Source of the DNA: Eleusine coracana subsp. coracana
Taxonomy: Eukaryota > Streptophyta > Magnoliopsida > Poales > Poaceae
Assembly (NCBI GenBank): GCA_032690845.1
Contig: CM064430.1
Span: 44,923,882-44,987,881 of the forward strand
Direction: 5' to 3'
Length of the DNA stretch: 64,000 nt
The position numbers were made by a program, and so were the translations under genes. Positions 20,930 to 33,957 of this stretch are shown here, in pieces; position 1 is the stretch's first letter; every line of letters begins with the position of its first letter. The notes under the pieces are model-generated. The model ran no database searches. It had not been told where the DNA came from and worked only from the letters and a program-made list of their open reading frames with translations.

Positions 20930-23556
20930 TCCTCCCCCTCTTGAAGTAGAGTCGTCCTCGACTCAAGCTCATTCTCTTCTCCCAAGTATGGTTTCAAATC
21001 TGAAATGTTAAAAGTAGGACTAACCCCGAACTCGGGAGGCAACTCAAGTTTGTATGCATTATCATTAATCTTCTCAATTATTTTGAAAGGACCATCATCT
21101 CTAGGCATTAATTTAGACTTTCTCAAATCTGGAAATCTATCTTTTCTCAAGTGTAACCATACTAAATCTCATACATCAAGTTTTACTTCTTTTCTTCCTT
21201 TACTACCAGCAATTTTATACTTGTCATTCATCTTTTCAATGCTAAATCTAGTGGTCTCATGCATTTTTAAAATAAATTCAGCACGTTCCTTAGCATCAAC
21301 ATGAACTCTCTCATGAATGGGTAGAGGAAGTATATCAATTGGAGTACGGGGATCAAAACCATACACTACTTTGAAAGGACTTACCTTGGTAGTAGAATGT
21401 GTTGCCCGATTATATGCAAACTCAACATGAGGCAAACATTCTTCCCATTGCTTCAAATTTTTCTTCAAAATAGCTCTCAACATAGTACCCAAAGTGCGGT
21501 TCACCACCTCAGTTTGTCCATCAGTTTGTGGGTGACAAGTTGTAGAAAACAACAACTTTGTACCCAACTTATTCCAAAGCGTGCGCCAAAAGTGACTCAA
21601 GAATTTTGCATCACGATCTGAAACAATAGTAGAAGGCATACCATGCAAACGAACAATTTCTTTGAAAAAGAGATCAGCAATATAACTAGCATCATCAGTC
21701 TTATGACATGGTATAAAGTGTGCCATCTTAGAAAATCTATCCACAACAACAAAAATACTATCACCCCCCCTCTTAGTCCTAGGCAGTCCTAAAACAAAGT
21801 CCATAGAAATATCCGCCCAAGGAATAGAAGGAACAGGAAGTGGCATGTATAAACCATGTGGATTCAAGTGAGACTTAGCTTTTTGACATGTAGTGCAGCG
21901 AGCAACAAAGCGCTCAACATCTTTCCTCATCTTTGCCCAAAAGAAGTGTGTGGCCAAAATATCCTTCGTCTTCTTGACACCAAAATGACCCATCAATCCA
22001 CCTCCATGCGCCTCCTATAACAACAAAAGACGAACGGAACCAACTGGAATGCATAGGCGGTTAGCTCTAAACAAGAATCCATCATTCAACACAAATTTAT
22101 TCCATGCACGACCTTCTTTACAATGCAGCAATAAATCCTTAAAATCAACATCAGCAGCATATTGTTCTTTAATTGCCTCAAGTCCAAAAATTCTACAATC
22201 AAGTTGAGACAATAAAGTATAGCGCCTAGATAAAGCATCAACGATCACATTATCCTTCCCTTTCTTATGTTTAATAATGTAAGGAAAAGACTCAATAAAC
22301 TCAATCCATTTAGCATGTCTACGGTTCAAATTACATTGAGAACGAATATACTTAAGTGATTCATGATCAGAATGAATAACAAATTCTTTGGGCAACAAAT
22401 AATGACGCCACGTCTCTAAACAACGTACAAGTGCATACAATTCCTTATCATAAGTGGAGTAATTCAAAACAGGACCAGTAATTTTCTCACTAAAGTATGC
22501 AATAGGTTTACTATCTTGCATCAAAACACCACCAATGCCTATACCACTAGCATCACATTCAAGCTCAAAAATCTTATCAAAATTAGGTAATTGCAGCAAT
22601 GGTGCATGTGTAAGTTTATCCTTCAAAGCATCAAAAGACTCATGATGCACCTTACCCCAATGGAAATCAATGCCCTTCTTTGTCAACTCATGCAAAGGTG
22701 CAGCAATGGTGCTGAAATCTTAGACAAAGCGGCGGTAGAAACCTGCAAGACCAAGAAAACTCCTCACCTGTGTGATAGTTTTTGGTACAGGCCAGCTCTT
22801 TATGGCTTCAATCTTCGCCTCATCCACCTCAATTCCCTGTGGAGTCACAACATAGCCAAGAAAAGAGACTCGATCCGTGCAAAAGATGCACTTCTCAAGG
22901 TTACCAAATAAACGTGCATCTCGTAAAGCATCAAAAACAACACGCAAATGATTCATATGTTCATCTATAGATTTGCTATATATCAAGATATCATCAAAGT
23001 AAACTACCACAAATTTGCCAATGAAAGCTCTTAAAACCTCATTCATCAAGCGCATGAAAGTACTAGGTGCATTAGTTAACCCAAAAGGCATTACTAACCA
23101 CTCATATAATCCAAATTTGGTTTTGAAAGCTGTTTTCCATTCGTCTCCAAGTTTCATTCTAATTTGATGGTAGCCACTACGCAAATCAATTTTAGTGAAA
23201 ATTATAGCACCACATAACTCATCAAGCATGTCGTCTAGCCTAGGAATAGGATGACGATACTTAATAGTAATATTATTAATGGCTCTACAATCTACACACA
23301 TACGCCAAGTACCATCTTTCTTAGGAACCAAAAGTACAGGAACAGCACAAGGACTAAGTGATTGACGAACATACCCACGATCCAAAAGGTCTTGAACTTG
23401 TCGTTGTATCTCCTTAGTCTCCTCAGGGTTGGTCCTATAAGCAGCACGGTTTGGCAAAGTAGAACCCGGAATCAAATCAATTTGATGCTCAATCCCTCTC
23501 AAAGGTGGCAATCCCAGGGGTATCTCAGCTGGAAAAACATCCTCATACTCCTGCAA
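20614..23556 (-). pseudogene. pol: pol of the chromovirus (RT, RNase H, integrase), reading into the LTR
   Basis: One frame on the minus strand begins about 23556 (EYEDVFPAEIPLGLPPLRG) after a frameshift from gag-pro. The RT has WRMCVDCRAINN, MPFGLTNAPSTF and catalytic FDD in VVVYFDDILIYS (about 23000). A stop (about 22720) follows YRRFV. RNase H: ECDASGIGIGG, TYDKELYAL, HSDHESLK. A TAG (22015-22017) falls before the integrase zinc finger. The integrase core has SMDFVLGLP, IVSDRDAKF and DGQTEVVNRTL. A TGA (21169-21171) stands where a Gly codon is usual. The C-terminal tail passes the LTR border (20929) and runs a further 105 codons, with TRARARRLNLEV, to a stop at 20614. Confidence 0.87.
20930..20943 (-). 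promoter_or_regulatory. polypurine tract of the chromovirus
   Basis: On the minus strand, AAGAGGGGGAGGA directly precedes the 3' LTR. Confidence 0.85.
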
Positions 23557-25652
23557 AAGGTTAGTGTGACAGCAGGAGACACAACACTAGAAGCAATATC
23601 ATCAAGCGAAAACAAAGCTTCTTTGCATATCAAAGCATAGCAAATATCATCATTATCAGAAATTTCAGCAAGCTCAGATTTTGTTGCAAGACATGAACGA
23701 CCTTTTAATTTAATTTCAGCACCCTTAGAACTTGAAGAATCATTAACATTACTAGGTGTAGAATTAGAATTAACAGGTTGTTGAATATCAGGACCTTTAT
23801 TTTTCAAACTAGCAGCTCTTTCTAAATCAGCTTGTACAATTTCAGCAGGGGTCATTGGTAACAAAGTAATTTTAGTTCCTTTATGCATAAAAGTGTACTT
23901 ATTACTTCTACCATGGTGTACAACATCATTATCAAATTCCTAAGGTCTACCTAATAAAAGTGAACATGCTTGCATGGGTACGACATCACAATCAACAGAA
24001 TCCACATAAGAACCAATGAAAAAAGGAACTCTGTAAGTTTGTATTACCTTAGCTTTTCCAGAGTCGTTTAACCACTGAATGTAGTACGGATGTGGATGTG
24101 GACGTGTGGTCAAAGCAAGCTTGTTGACCACATCAGAACTCACCAAGTTATTGCAGCTCCCTCCATCAATGATGACACGTGCTCGGCGGTTCTTGATGAC
24201 GAAGAAAATCTGGAACAAGTTGTGGCGCTGCATCGTCTCGGGCTGATGAACTTGTGTACTAAGGACACGTTGAACAATAATGTTCATGTATCCCGTGGTG
24301 TCTCCGCCTCCAAGGACGAGGTCACTGCCGGTGGCAGTGATGTCCTCCTCCTCATCCTCCACATCGGAGGTGCTCATGTAACCGCCATCGTCTGTCGCCA
24401 CATATGCCCGCCTACTTGGACAATCTTTCTGCACATGACCAAGTCCATGGCAGTGGTGGCACTGAATCCCTGTAGTGCACCCTGTCGAAGCAACAGAGGA
24501 GGCACTACTAGCTGGTACCTACACAGAAAGTTTACCTGAGCGCGTAGAAGGTGCAGGGGCTGATCTTGGGGCTGTAGAAACAACACTGGTTCCCTTGGTA
24601 GCTGCTGGTGGGGGCAGCCGGAAAGATGGCCTGGGCAGCCCCGAAGTCCCCATCGAGCGTGGGGGGTAGGAGTTCCTTGACTTGCTGTACTCCTCAAAAG
24701 CCTGGAAAAGTCCTTGTGATTCTTTCTCTGCAAGCATAGCATACTGGAAACAGTGGGTGAGGGTATAATATTCTTTATAATCAAGGATGTCCTGAATTTC
24801 TTTTCTTAAACCAGAATAAAAGCGACAAATCTGATCCTCTACTTTTTCAACTACAGCACAACGAATCAAACCCTTCTGAAGCTCACTAAAATACTCCTGA
24901 ACAGTTTTATCTCCTTGGTCTAAACGTTGCAGTTTATTACGAATCTCTCTATAAAAAGAAGGGGGAACAAAACGATCACGCATTGCTACCTTAAGTTCTT
25001 CCCAAGTAGTAGGCAAATCAGTTTCAGCAGCTAGACCACTCCACCAAACAATAGCAAAGTCCTTAAACTCACTAGTAGCTTGTCTAACTCTATGTTGTTC
25101 AGAAACAAGGTGGGCATTAAATTTTTGTTCTACAGTCATCTCCCAATCAAGATAAACATCACCATCATACTGACCCGAAAACGAAGGAATTGAAAACTTA
25201 ATTTTAGCATACGGGTCATCTGGAGCATAGTTACCGTGTGGACGACGGTTGTAGTTATGGAAACCACCCATACCTTAAGTATTATGTTGCAAACGACGTC
25301 GTAATCGTGCGGTCCTTGTAGCTGACCTATCCACGGTGCCATCAGCCTTATACACCGTGTCTTCATCATGGACGTCTTCAATGTCGTTGTTGTTGTTATT
25401 GGTGTTCGTATTGTTGGTTTTAGGAGCGGTCTCCAACGCGACAACCTGATCGGTTAACTTAGAGACCCGCTTCTTTAACCGCTCAATGCTTTCTCCAATG
25501 TGAAGCTTGCTGACCGCATCAGTAACGGCTCTGGTGATCGTCTCTGCCAAATCACTCTGAGCAGCCTGCAAAGCCTTCTGGAGCTGCTCTTGGCTCACGC
25601 ACTCAGCAAATTGTGAGGGTGAAGCCATCTCTCCGTCGTCACTTCCTGCCAT
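23499..25652 (-). pseudogene. gag-pro: gag-protease of the chromovirus
   Basis: One frame runs from Met 25652 (MAGSDDGEMASPSQF) through a coiled-coil stretch (IERLKKRVSKLTDQV) and an Asn-rich linker to a TAA (25275-25277). It then continues into the retrotrans_gag core (YLDWEMTVEQKF, VAMRDRFVPP) and a TAG (24519-24521). A CCHC zinc knuckle CHHCHGLGHVQKDC lies at about 24430-24471 and a protease active site IDGGSCNNL at about 24160. A TAG at 23940 replaces the Trp expected after LLGRP. A Lys/Ser-rich linker follows, and the frame breaks near 23560. Confidence 0.85.
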
Positions 25653-25676
25653 CAGAAACACCAAAACAGGAAACAA

Positions 25677-26849
25677 ACAGTGAAGGTTATACCTACAAAA
25701 CAGCTAAGCAGTGGTGCCTCTCAACACAACAAAAGGAGACTCCTTACAAAGCTCTTACAAAGTTCTGAAAAGCAAAACAAAGGATACCAGAGAGATATGT
25801 TCCACGATTGCAAGGGTCACAAAATAACCTGTGTGCTGTCCAGAAGAAATATGTAGAGCTAGGAAGGCCAAATATATATATGTGAGTGGTACACAAATCA
25901 AAAACAGATAGTAAAGCTGAATAAGTGCCCAAGTAACTTGTCCCTAGTTGCTGGTCTAAGTATGTCCTAGAACAGTAGTGATAGCAAAGTAGAAACAAGG
26001 AGACAAAGGCACAACAAGCGATAACAGGGGGCTAAGTGCAAAGCAGCCAAAATCCAGAAATTTGAGGGGGCTAGATGTAGCACTAGTAGAAATCTCAAAT
26101 TTCTTTTTTTTTATTTTATTTTTTTGATATTTTTCTCCAACTCAATAACAATGGAGGAGAATCCATAAAAAATTTCAGCTCAAACAGAGGTAGGATGTGG
26201 CCTACAGAAAATCTTGAAGTTGCAGAAAACGTCGGGTTTAAACTTAAATTAATTTTTTCTTTATCTTCCCATTTTTTTTGAATTTTTTGACGAGGGCACA
26301 CAGGGCATAGCCCGGTGTGGGTATGCCCAACTTTGAGTCAAGAATCTCCTGTAAAAATTTCAGCCAAAACGGATAACCGAGCGAAAAGTTATGCCCGTTT
26401 TACCGAAGGGGGGTCGGAGTCGATTTTCCAGAAAACCCGAGTCGGGTGGGATCGGGTAAGGTTTTTTTTTTGGCGGCGTGGATGCAGCGGAAAGTGGAAT
26501 TTGTGGGAATTGGTCCGAGGTGTTGATGGTGTGTTCAGGGTGGGATTAGGGCGGGACTAGGCTAGGTGTGTCGATCAATCAACCGTAGCACAAAAAGCCA
26601 ACAAAGCAGAGGATGGTGAAGTGGATGGCGGCTAGGGTTGCAAGGGGGAACACTACTGACGACAAAAACACAAACTAAACCAGCGACTAAACAAGAACTA
26701 GGGCACAAACTCAACACTACGGACTCTGAAATTGAAATATGCAAAGGCTAAACACGTGGTTATGGGTGGAGGGAAAAAATTTTTGGGCTTTTCTATGGAC
26801 GATAGGATGAACACAAAACGAAATTAACTAGGGGTAGTATGAACCTGAC
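25677..26849 (-). other. 5' untranslated region of the chromovirus
   Basis: No gene frame fits between the primer site and gag. It contains a T-rich stretch (26090-26130) and short chance frames on both strands. Confidence 0.6.
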
Positions 26850-26876
26850 GGTGCACCTGAAGCTCTGATTACCACT
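26850..26876 (-). promoter_or_regulatory. primer-binding site of the chromovirus
   Basis: On the minus strand the LTR end is followed after two bases by TGGTAATCAGAGCTTCAGGT. This matches a Met-tRNA-type primer site (TGGTATCAGAGC...) except for one extra A, which is an odd feature because it would interrupt primer pairing. Confidence 0.75.
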
Positions 26877-27798
26877 TGATGTGGACAAGGGTTCCCGATC
26901 TTCCGAAAGGTTCTGGATACATTGATTTGGTCGGAGGCGACACACAAATCGATCCGGCTTCAGAACAGCACGTTCTAAACCCCGCAATCGCAGCACGACG
27001 TCTCCTCTGGTTATCAACCGTCCTAAAATGATTGACCTCGCCGAGAAGGCTAATCCCTGCCTGCGAATCAAGAACACAAGCAAGAACAAAGAAGAAAGCA
27101 ACACAATTACAGATGTATTATGAATCTCACAAAGTTGGGGTCTCGCAAACCGTGATGACGGCGAAACTGTTATGAACAGAATAATCTAAGCAAAACCCAA
27201 ACCCTAATGGTGCGGCAGCGGCTGTATATGAAGACCCTAAGGTCGTGCAAGACCCTCTGGACACACCCCTACTTGGGCTCAACTAGATACAAAGCCCAAA
27301 GGCCAAAAACAGGCGACACAGCACCGAAACAGATTCTGGACTCTCTCTTGTTTCGACGATTCCCGATGACTCCGGATGAATTTTGATATGAGACCGGCGG
27401 CATTGGAAGGGTCTTCTTCTTATCTTTCCGTGCATATGTAGAACGTCCAAATCCGAGTCCATATGCGTCTTGAGAATCCGTTTTAGTGCAGACTGGTCCT
27501 GAGCCCCGAAACAGAGTCGAAGTCGGTTTTGGTTGGGCCTCCATCTTGGCTTTCACGTCCTTGCTGGTCCTCCACGTCTCCAAGTCCTTCTCCCATCATC
27601 TCCTGGTCCTCTCCATGGTTCCTAATTACAATATAATCATTAGGTAGCAAATCATTCTCAAAAGTGACATATGATGAAGAACGTAGGAACGAGCTCACCT
27701 CTAAATTTAGTCGTCGTGCACGAGCTCTAGTCATTGGACCTTACAAGTCCAAAATTGGAGGAGTGTTGCATGTATCCTTAGGAGTGATGTCCTCATCA
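26877..27798 (-). repeat. 5' LTR of the chromovirus (right copy)
   Basis: It is 922 bp, equal in length to the left copy with no net gaps. It is followed by the CCACT target repeat and the resumed Tat RT frame. Confidence 0.95.
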
Positions 27799-27803
27799 CC
27801 ACT

Positions 27804-30546
27804 GAGAGTCGAAGATCAGATTAAGACTTCCTTTATAACACCCTTCGGCGCCTATTGCTATATCACTATGCCGTTCGGTATGAAAAATACTGGCGTGACT
27901 TACCAACGAGGTATTCAACGCTGCCTTGCCACTCAGATCGGTCGGAACGCTCAAGCATATGTTGACGACAACGTTGTCAAGACTCAGAAAGTCAAAGAAC
28001 TTCTCTCTGACCTGGCAGAAACCTTTGACAATTTGAGACATTATTCAATGAAGCTGAATCCTAAAAAGTGTGTTTTTGGGGTTCCATCAGGAAAGTTACT
28101 TGGTTACATCGTTTCGAAATGAGGTATAGAGGCTAACCCAGATAAAATCAAGGCAATCCTTGAAATGAAGCCGCCTAATTCTCAAAGGGACGTTCAGAAG
28201 CTGACCGGATGTATGGCATCCTTGAGTTGCTTTATTTCCCAACTGGGGGTTAGGGGGTTACCACTCTTCCGACTGCTTAAAAAGCAGGACAACTTTGTTT
28301 GGACTGAGGAGGCGTAGTCGGCACTGGACGAATTAAAGATTCATCTCTGTAGTATTCCAGTGTTGGTGCCTCAAGAGCCAGGAGAAAAACTTCAGCTTTA
28401 CATCTCGGCCACAACCCAGGTTGTGAGTACTATTTTGACAGTCCACCGAGAAGAAGAGGGACACGTGCAAAAAGTACAGCATCCGGTCTACTTTGTGAGT
28501 GAGGTTCTCAACGCCTCTAAGACAAGGTACCAGCAGATCTTGAAGTTGTTATATGCATTATTGATCACCTCGAGGAAGTTGAAGCACTATTTGCAGGCTC
28601 ATCCAATTGAAGTTCAAACTTCTTTTGCACTCGGGATGGTGTTACATAACCGAGAAGCTGAAGGAAAAATAGTCAAGTGGGTAGTCGAACTTGGTCAGTA
28701 TACTATTACATTCGCGCCTCGGTCGGCTATAAAGGGACAAGCATTAGCTGAATTCGTTGCCGAGTGGACAGAGATTCAAAATCCTCCTACTGCCCAAGAT
28801 ATCGAGTACTGGAAAATGTACTTTGATGGTTCCCTTCAATTACAAGGGGCAGGTGCAGGAGTTGTATTGATCTCGCCTACTAGAGAAAGGCTTCGATACG
28901 TCCTTCAAATCATGTTTCGCGCGCCCAATAATGCTGCGGAACATGAAGCTCTCCTTCACGGTCTGCGCATTGCTGTGTCACTCGGCATTAAGCGCATCGA
29001 CATATTTGGTGATTCGGCCTTGGTCATTAATCAGGTCACCAAGGATTGGAATTGTGTAGATGATAACATGAGTGCTTATTGGCAAGAAGTGCGAAAACTC
29101 AAAGACAAGTTTGATGGATTGAAGTTCACACATGTTCTCCGAGATAATAACCAGGCGGCTGATGAGTTAGCCAAGATAGGATCATCTCGGTCTGCAGTAC
29201 CGCCGGGTGTTTTCCTACATGTTCTGGATTCCCCAACAATTTCTTCCCGATCGAACGTGTTGATGAGTATTGTTCCTGATCTTGTTGGCAATGACGTCTC
29301 CAAGACCGACTGGCACGACCCACTCATCCAGTATTTGGATAAGGGAACGCTGCCCTCGGATCCTGATGAGCAACAAAGGTTGAAGATCCGATCTCGAGGA
29401 TACTTGTTGGTGGGGGACCAACTTTACAAAAGGGGTGGTTCCAACATTTTGATGCGATGCATCTCAATTCCTGAAGGCAGGAAGTTGGTAGAAGAGATTA
29501 CTTCGGGAATATGCGGCAATCATGCAACTTCCAGGACTTTGGTTGGCAAAGCTTTCCAGCAAGGGTTTTATTGGCCCACGGCGGTCGAAGATGCACACCA
29601 AGTTGTTCGGAAGTGTGAGGGTTGTCCATTCTTCGCTCAACAAACACATGTGCCTTCACAGCAACTTCACATGATACCATTGACTTGGTCTTTTGCTGTT
29701 TGGGGGCTTGATATTGTCGGCTCTTTCAAGAAAGCGCCATGCGGATTTACTCATTTGTTTGTTGCTATCAACAAATTCACCAAATGGATTGAAGCGAAGC
29801 CGGTCGGCAAGATTACATCCAAGAAGGCGATCGAGTTTGTCAAAGATATATTCACTCGGTTTGGAGTTCCTCATGATATCATTACCGATAATGGCACTCA
29901 ATTCACTTTAGTAGAGTTCCGGGACTTTGCCAATGAGATGGGAATAAAGATCCACTTTGCATCAGTGGCTCATCCGAAAAGCAATGGGCAGGTTGAACGG
30001 GCCGATGGTATGATTCTTCAAGGATTAAAGCCACGGATATTTGACAGACTCAAACCTTATGCCGGTCGGTGGGTCAAAGATTTGCCTTCAGTCCTTTGGG
30101 GGCTTCGAACAAATACCAGTCGGGCTACTGGACAGTCACCTTTCTCATTGGTCTATGGCTCAGAAGCTATGTTGCCGACTAAGGTCAGTCTTGTCTCGGC
30201 ACAAGTTCAAGCGTACAATGAAAAGCTTTCTGAGGAGAACCGAGAGATTGATTTGATTGTGGCAGATGAGTTGCGTGATCGCGCTCTATTTTGGTAAGCA
30301 CTTTACCAACAAGGCTTGTGTCATTATTATGATAAGAACGTCCGCAGTCGCCACTTTCAAGTTGGAGACCTAGTGCTTCACCGAGTGCAATCGACAAAGA
30401 ATCAGCATAAGCTCTCTTCGAAGTGGGAAGGACCGTACGTAGTGAAGGAAGTCGCTCGCCCGGGGGCTTACCGGCTGATGTATGAAGACGGCGATGATAT
30501 TCCAAACTCCTGGAACATAAATCAGCTATGTTGTTTCTATACTTAG
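27804..30546 (+). pseudogene. pol: 3' half of reverse transcriptase, two RNase H domains and integrase, Tat-like element
   Basis: The RT resumes directly after the chromovirus target repeat with EDQIKTSFITPFG, MPFGMKNTGVTYQR and catalytic YVDD (27959). A TGA (28120) and a TAG (about 28316) break it. From 28360 there are 645 clean codons: the original RNase H relic, then a second RNase H (MYFDGS at about 28816; AEHEALLHGL; FGDSALVI), then integrase. The integrase has the zinc finger (CGNH ... CEGC, 29512-29625) and catalytic residues in GLDIVG, IITDNGTQF and NGQVERADG. A TAA at 30295 precedes the last 83 codons, which are in the same frame and end at 30546. Dual RNase H is a known Tat-lineage trait. 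Confidence 0.85.
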
Positions 30547-31191
30547 CTATTATTTTGTGTATTTATACATTATTTATGGATGAAACTTCGGTCTTTTTTA
30601 ATGAAAGAGTTTCTGATGATTTTCATTCTATATTTGTCTCGATTCCTTAATTTATACTATTAAACAATCGATCTAGGGGGCTAGCAATAATGTCCCATCT
30701 CGGTCTAACCATATTTTGGTTTTGGCCTATTTTTTGACCGACTTATTATCATGAGATCTTGAGATCTTGAGTTTTGGTCTTTATTATTTTGGTCTTACGC
30801 TTATACATCATGGTTAAATACTTTGTGCTGCACATCAGACTACCACTACACTAAACCCAGAGCCAAAAGTGTGAGAGGTCATGTGTCGATTGGTCGATTC
30901 TATTTGTTACGCGGTTACGGGTTACAACCTAATATGTTATGGCAGACCGATGCAATCTTTGTTTCTCTTGATAGAAACATGTCAATGATATCTTTGTCAA
31001 GCTTCTAAAGCTATAAAAGCATAAGATTAGTTTATACACAAGTATCATTACTAAAACACTACTAATGTTTTACTTAAATTACAGGGTTATATTTCCTTCG
31101 AAGGAGAGGAAGAGTCAGCCCGAAGTTCGACCTCTGGAGTTGCTGGGGGAGTCCGCACGGTCGGATTGATTTCTATATTTTCGACCAAGGC
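30547..31191 (+). other. noncoding spacer between pol and the antisense gene
   Basis: This is AT-rich with no coding frame above 61 codons. It lies between the stop of pol and the 3' end of the minus-strand gene. No terminal repeats were seen. Confidence 0.55.
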
Positions 31192-33957
31192 CTAGAAAGT
31201 ATCTAGCCTGGAATCCAGGAGCAGCTGACATTGGTCGTCGGTCAGGTCGGGGTTAAAGCCCTCTTTGATCTTGTCCAATGGCAGAGCAGGAGACCAGGAT
31301 TGGCAAATTGCCAGCATTTGACTCCCGGCTTCAGTCGCCACTTGTCGAGTGTTATAAGCAACGGCTTCTGATGCATGCTCCAACAAGTAGTCCAGAGAGT
31401 GACCGGTCTGCTCTACTCGGTTAGCGTGAACATAGTTCATTGCTTTCCGAGCGGCGTAAGATAGAGCTGCAAATAATAATTATTGGTCAGTATGATCAGC
31501 AGAAGAATCAAGCAGAAGGAAGAAGTCGAAGGCTTACTGGCAAGTTTACATTTGAAGGATTTGGAGACAGTCTTAGCCTCCTCTATCTTCGCTTCAGTCC
31601 CCTTCAGCTCCTCCTGTAGCCGAGTGATCTCGGTCTTCTGATCTTCAACCAATTTGGAGAGGCTTTCCTTCTCAACCTTCAAGGCGTCAACGAACCTCTG
31701 TTGGTTGGAAGTCAACTTCTCCAGATCGGTGATTTTTTGATCGCGGGCTAAAAGTAAAACTTTTAGCGTTAGAGTGGTCAGCAGATTGCCTAAATATGGA
31801 TGGTAGGAAAACTTACCAGCTAGATCTGCATGAACTTGGTCTAAGACCTTGTTTATCTCTTGTCGGTCAGCCAACAGCTTCTTGTTTTCCTCTAGGGCCT
31901 TGGAGAGTTGCTGACCGGTGACTAGCAAGACAATGAATAAGAAGTTAATCTAAAACATAAAGACAAGAAGATTAGGCGGCCAAGGACATACCGAAAGTTT
32001 TGGCTTCAAGATATTCCACTCCAGCCTGCTTTCGCTCCACAAGAGCATACACTTTGTGATATGTAGAAGATAAATGAGCTAAAAGATGAGAGTGAAGCAA
32101 GGTAAAAGCATAATGTCGAGTTACCTTGCTGGACTCCTGGTGTTGGTGAAAAACCTCCACATCCTCCACCTCAGGCCGACCAAGCATATCTACGGGAAGA
32201 GTCCTTTTACTTTTGTCAAGAGGCAAAGAGACATTAGTTGGAGTGGTCTGAGGCAGAGGCTTGGGAGTGGAGGCTGGAACCATCTTTTCAGATGGTTTAT
32301 CCACTTCAGTCGACGTGTTTGAAGACTTGCCAACCGAATGAGCCACACCAGTCGGACGAGGTGGGAGCTCAGACCGAGTATCCTCAGATCCCTAAGCACT
32401 CTGAGAATCACTTGTCCGACTGCCGAGAAAAAACATAGAAGGAAGAGATCAGGAAATATTGAGATCAGCAATAAGAGATAAGGAGTATAGGGTTTAAAGA
32501 TTAAACCTAGGAGCCTTCTTGAGCTTGATCCAGCATAGCCTCTTCTTTGAAGAAGTCGACTGAAAATCAGTCTCCTTCCTCTTTTGAGAGGGTTGGTCAG
32601 TCTTGCCAGCCTGCACCACCTCTTCTGTTGACCTCTGAGTTGGGCTCGGGGGCTCCAGTCGGTCTGAAGGTCGGTTGGAGGTTGCAGGAGCAGGTTGACC
32701 AGCATATGTGGCAGTTATTTCTTCATCGTCGTCCTGGTCCCCCATATATTGGCATCGGCGCCCGATAGTCCGCTTCTGGAGCTTGTCAGGGGAGGCCAGA
32801 GTAACGACGGGAGTGACGCTGACTGGCCGAGTGCCTGCGGAGGAACTTGAGCCCCCAGCGCCGGTTGATGGTGTTCTTTTGACATAATCAGGTCCCTCAG
32901 TATCGGTCTGAGGGAGCGGGGGATGAGATACATAAGTATCCAGCACCTGCATGAAGATCAAAACATTGAGTACAACATCAAGATAGGATAACAAGGGATA
33001 GGTAAAGGCAGACTGAGGCTTACTCAGGCTCGCATTGTGCCCTTGATATACGCCTTTTTGACCAAAGAATGGTCCTGAAGGATATCCCCTTCAAACATCT
33101 TCAACAAGCGTCTTCGGTGGAGTTCACCATTCAGTGGGTCCGGCACCTCCCTGGTCTCATCCTCATTAACATAGTCCCATGCCGGGTGACATTGAAGCTT
33201 CAGGGGCTGAACTTGTCGGATGATAAAACTTTTGGCGACTTTGATGCCATCGATGCCTTCAGCCTTCAGATCGGCAATTTTCTTAAGCAGAGCGACCACT
33301 TGAGGATTGGTCGAATCGGGCCTCTCTGTCCAATGCGTTTGGGGAGAAGCCTTCGCACCAGTGAAGTCGACAAGAACAGGGGGAGGGTTGTCACAATAGA
33401 ACTACTCATCCTTCCAATTCTTGTTTCCGGTCTTCAATGGGATATTGATGTAGGCCTCCTTCTTACGTAACTGGACGCCGACTCCGCCGATGGCCACTTG
33501 GTTATCCATGGTTGGCAGCGGTCGGAGGACAAATAGATCGTGGAAGAGATTGAAATAGGGGAGAGTGCCAAGAAAAGCTTCGCACAAATGTACGAAGATG
33601 GCAATATGAAGAATGGAGTTAGGATTAAGGTTGATAAGCTCAATCCCATAGAAAAAAGGAGCCCACGCAAAAAAAACTGTAGCAGGGAACTCCAAAGCCA
33701 TGCTCAAAGAATGAGCAAAACACTATGATCTGCTGGTGAATGGGGATAGGGCAGGATTCGCGAGGTACCTTCCAGTTGATCCGAGCCTGCTCTGGAAGGA
33801 CGCCATCCACCACCATATTGTTCATGTCAGCCTATGAAAGGCAGCTCTTCGAGAACTCCCGAAGTTGCTTCGGGATGTCGACCTCCGACGAGGACGACGC
33901 GGCGGCGGTGGCGGCGGAAGAAGCTAAGATTGAAATGGAAGTCCTCTTGCGACCCAT
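31192..33957 (-). pseudogene. antisense multi-exon gene with Transposase_28-type domain (aORF of Tat-like element)
   Basis: The minus strand encodes a gene starting at ATG 33957 (MGRKRTSISIL), with an early TAG at about 33835. The domain block is LNPNSILHIAIFVHLCEAFLG with VGVQLRKKEAYINIPLK (33402-33707). A frame change separates it from the start. The next segment (33299-33024) ends at a donor-like site (tgagtaagcc). Later exon-like blocks are a polar linker (32946-32510), a Pro/Ser-rich linker (32346-32100) and a coiled coil (about 31900-31540, KALEENKKLLADRQ and DLEKLTSNQQ). The last block ends at 31192. Antisense genes of this family are typical of Tat-type elements. Their function is not established. 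Confidence 0.7.

Larger units (their letters stand above)
20008..27798 (-). mobile_element. chromovirus-type Ty3/Gypsy retrotransposon, CRM-like, nested in the Tat RT
   Basis: It has perfect 5-bp target repeats CCACT (20003-20007 and 27799-27803), two LTRs of 922 bp each, a Met-tRNA-type primer site, a polypurine tract and gag-pol on the minus strand. My hand alignment of the LTRs shows about 25 mismatches, mostly transitions (roughly 2.7%), making it the youngest layer of the nest by position. The pol frame runs on into the 3' LTR, a trait known from CRM-type chromoviruses. Three stops in gag-pro, one frameshift and three stops in pol indicate it is inactive. Confidence 0.92.

Noticed and set aside
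28360..30297. A 645-codon clean frame as a host gene
   Set aside because: Its content (RNase H, integrase zinc finger and catalytic triad) and its position between Tat RT and LTR show it is retrotransposon pol.
31192..33957. A host gene that captured or was captured by the Tat element
   Set aside because: The Transposase_28-type domain in antisense orientation downstream of pol is a known arrangement in Tat-type elements.
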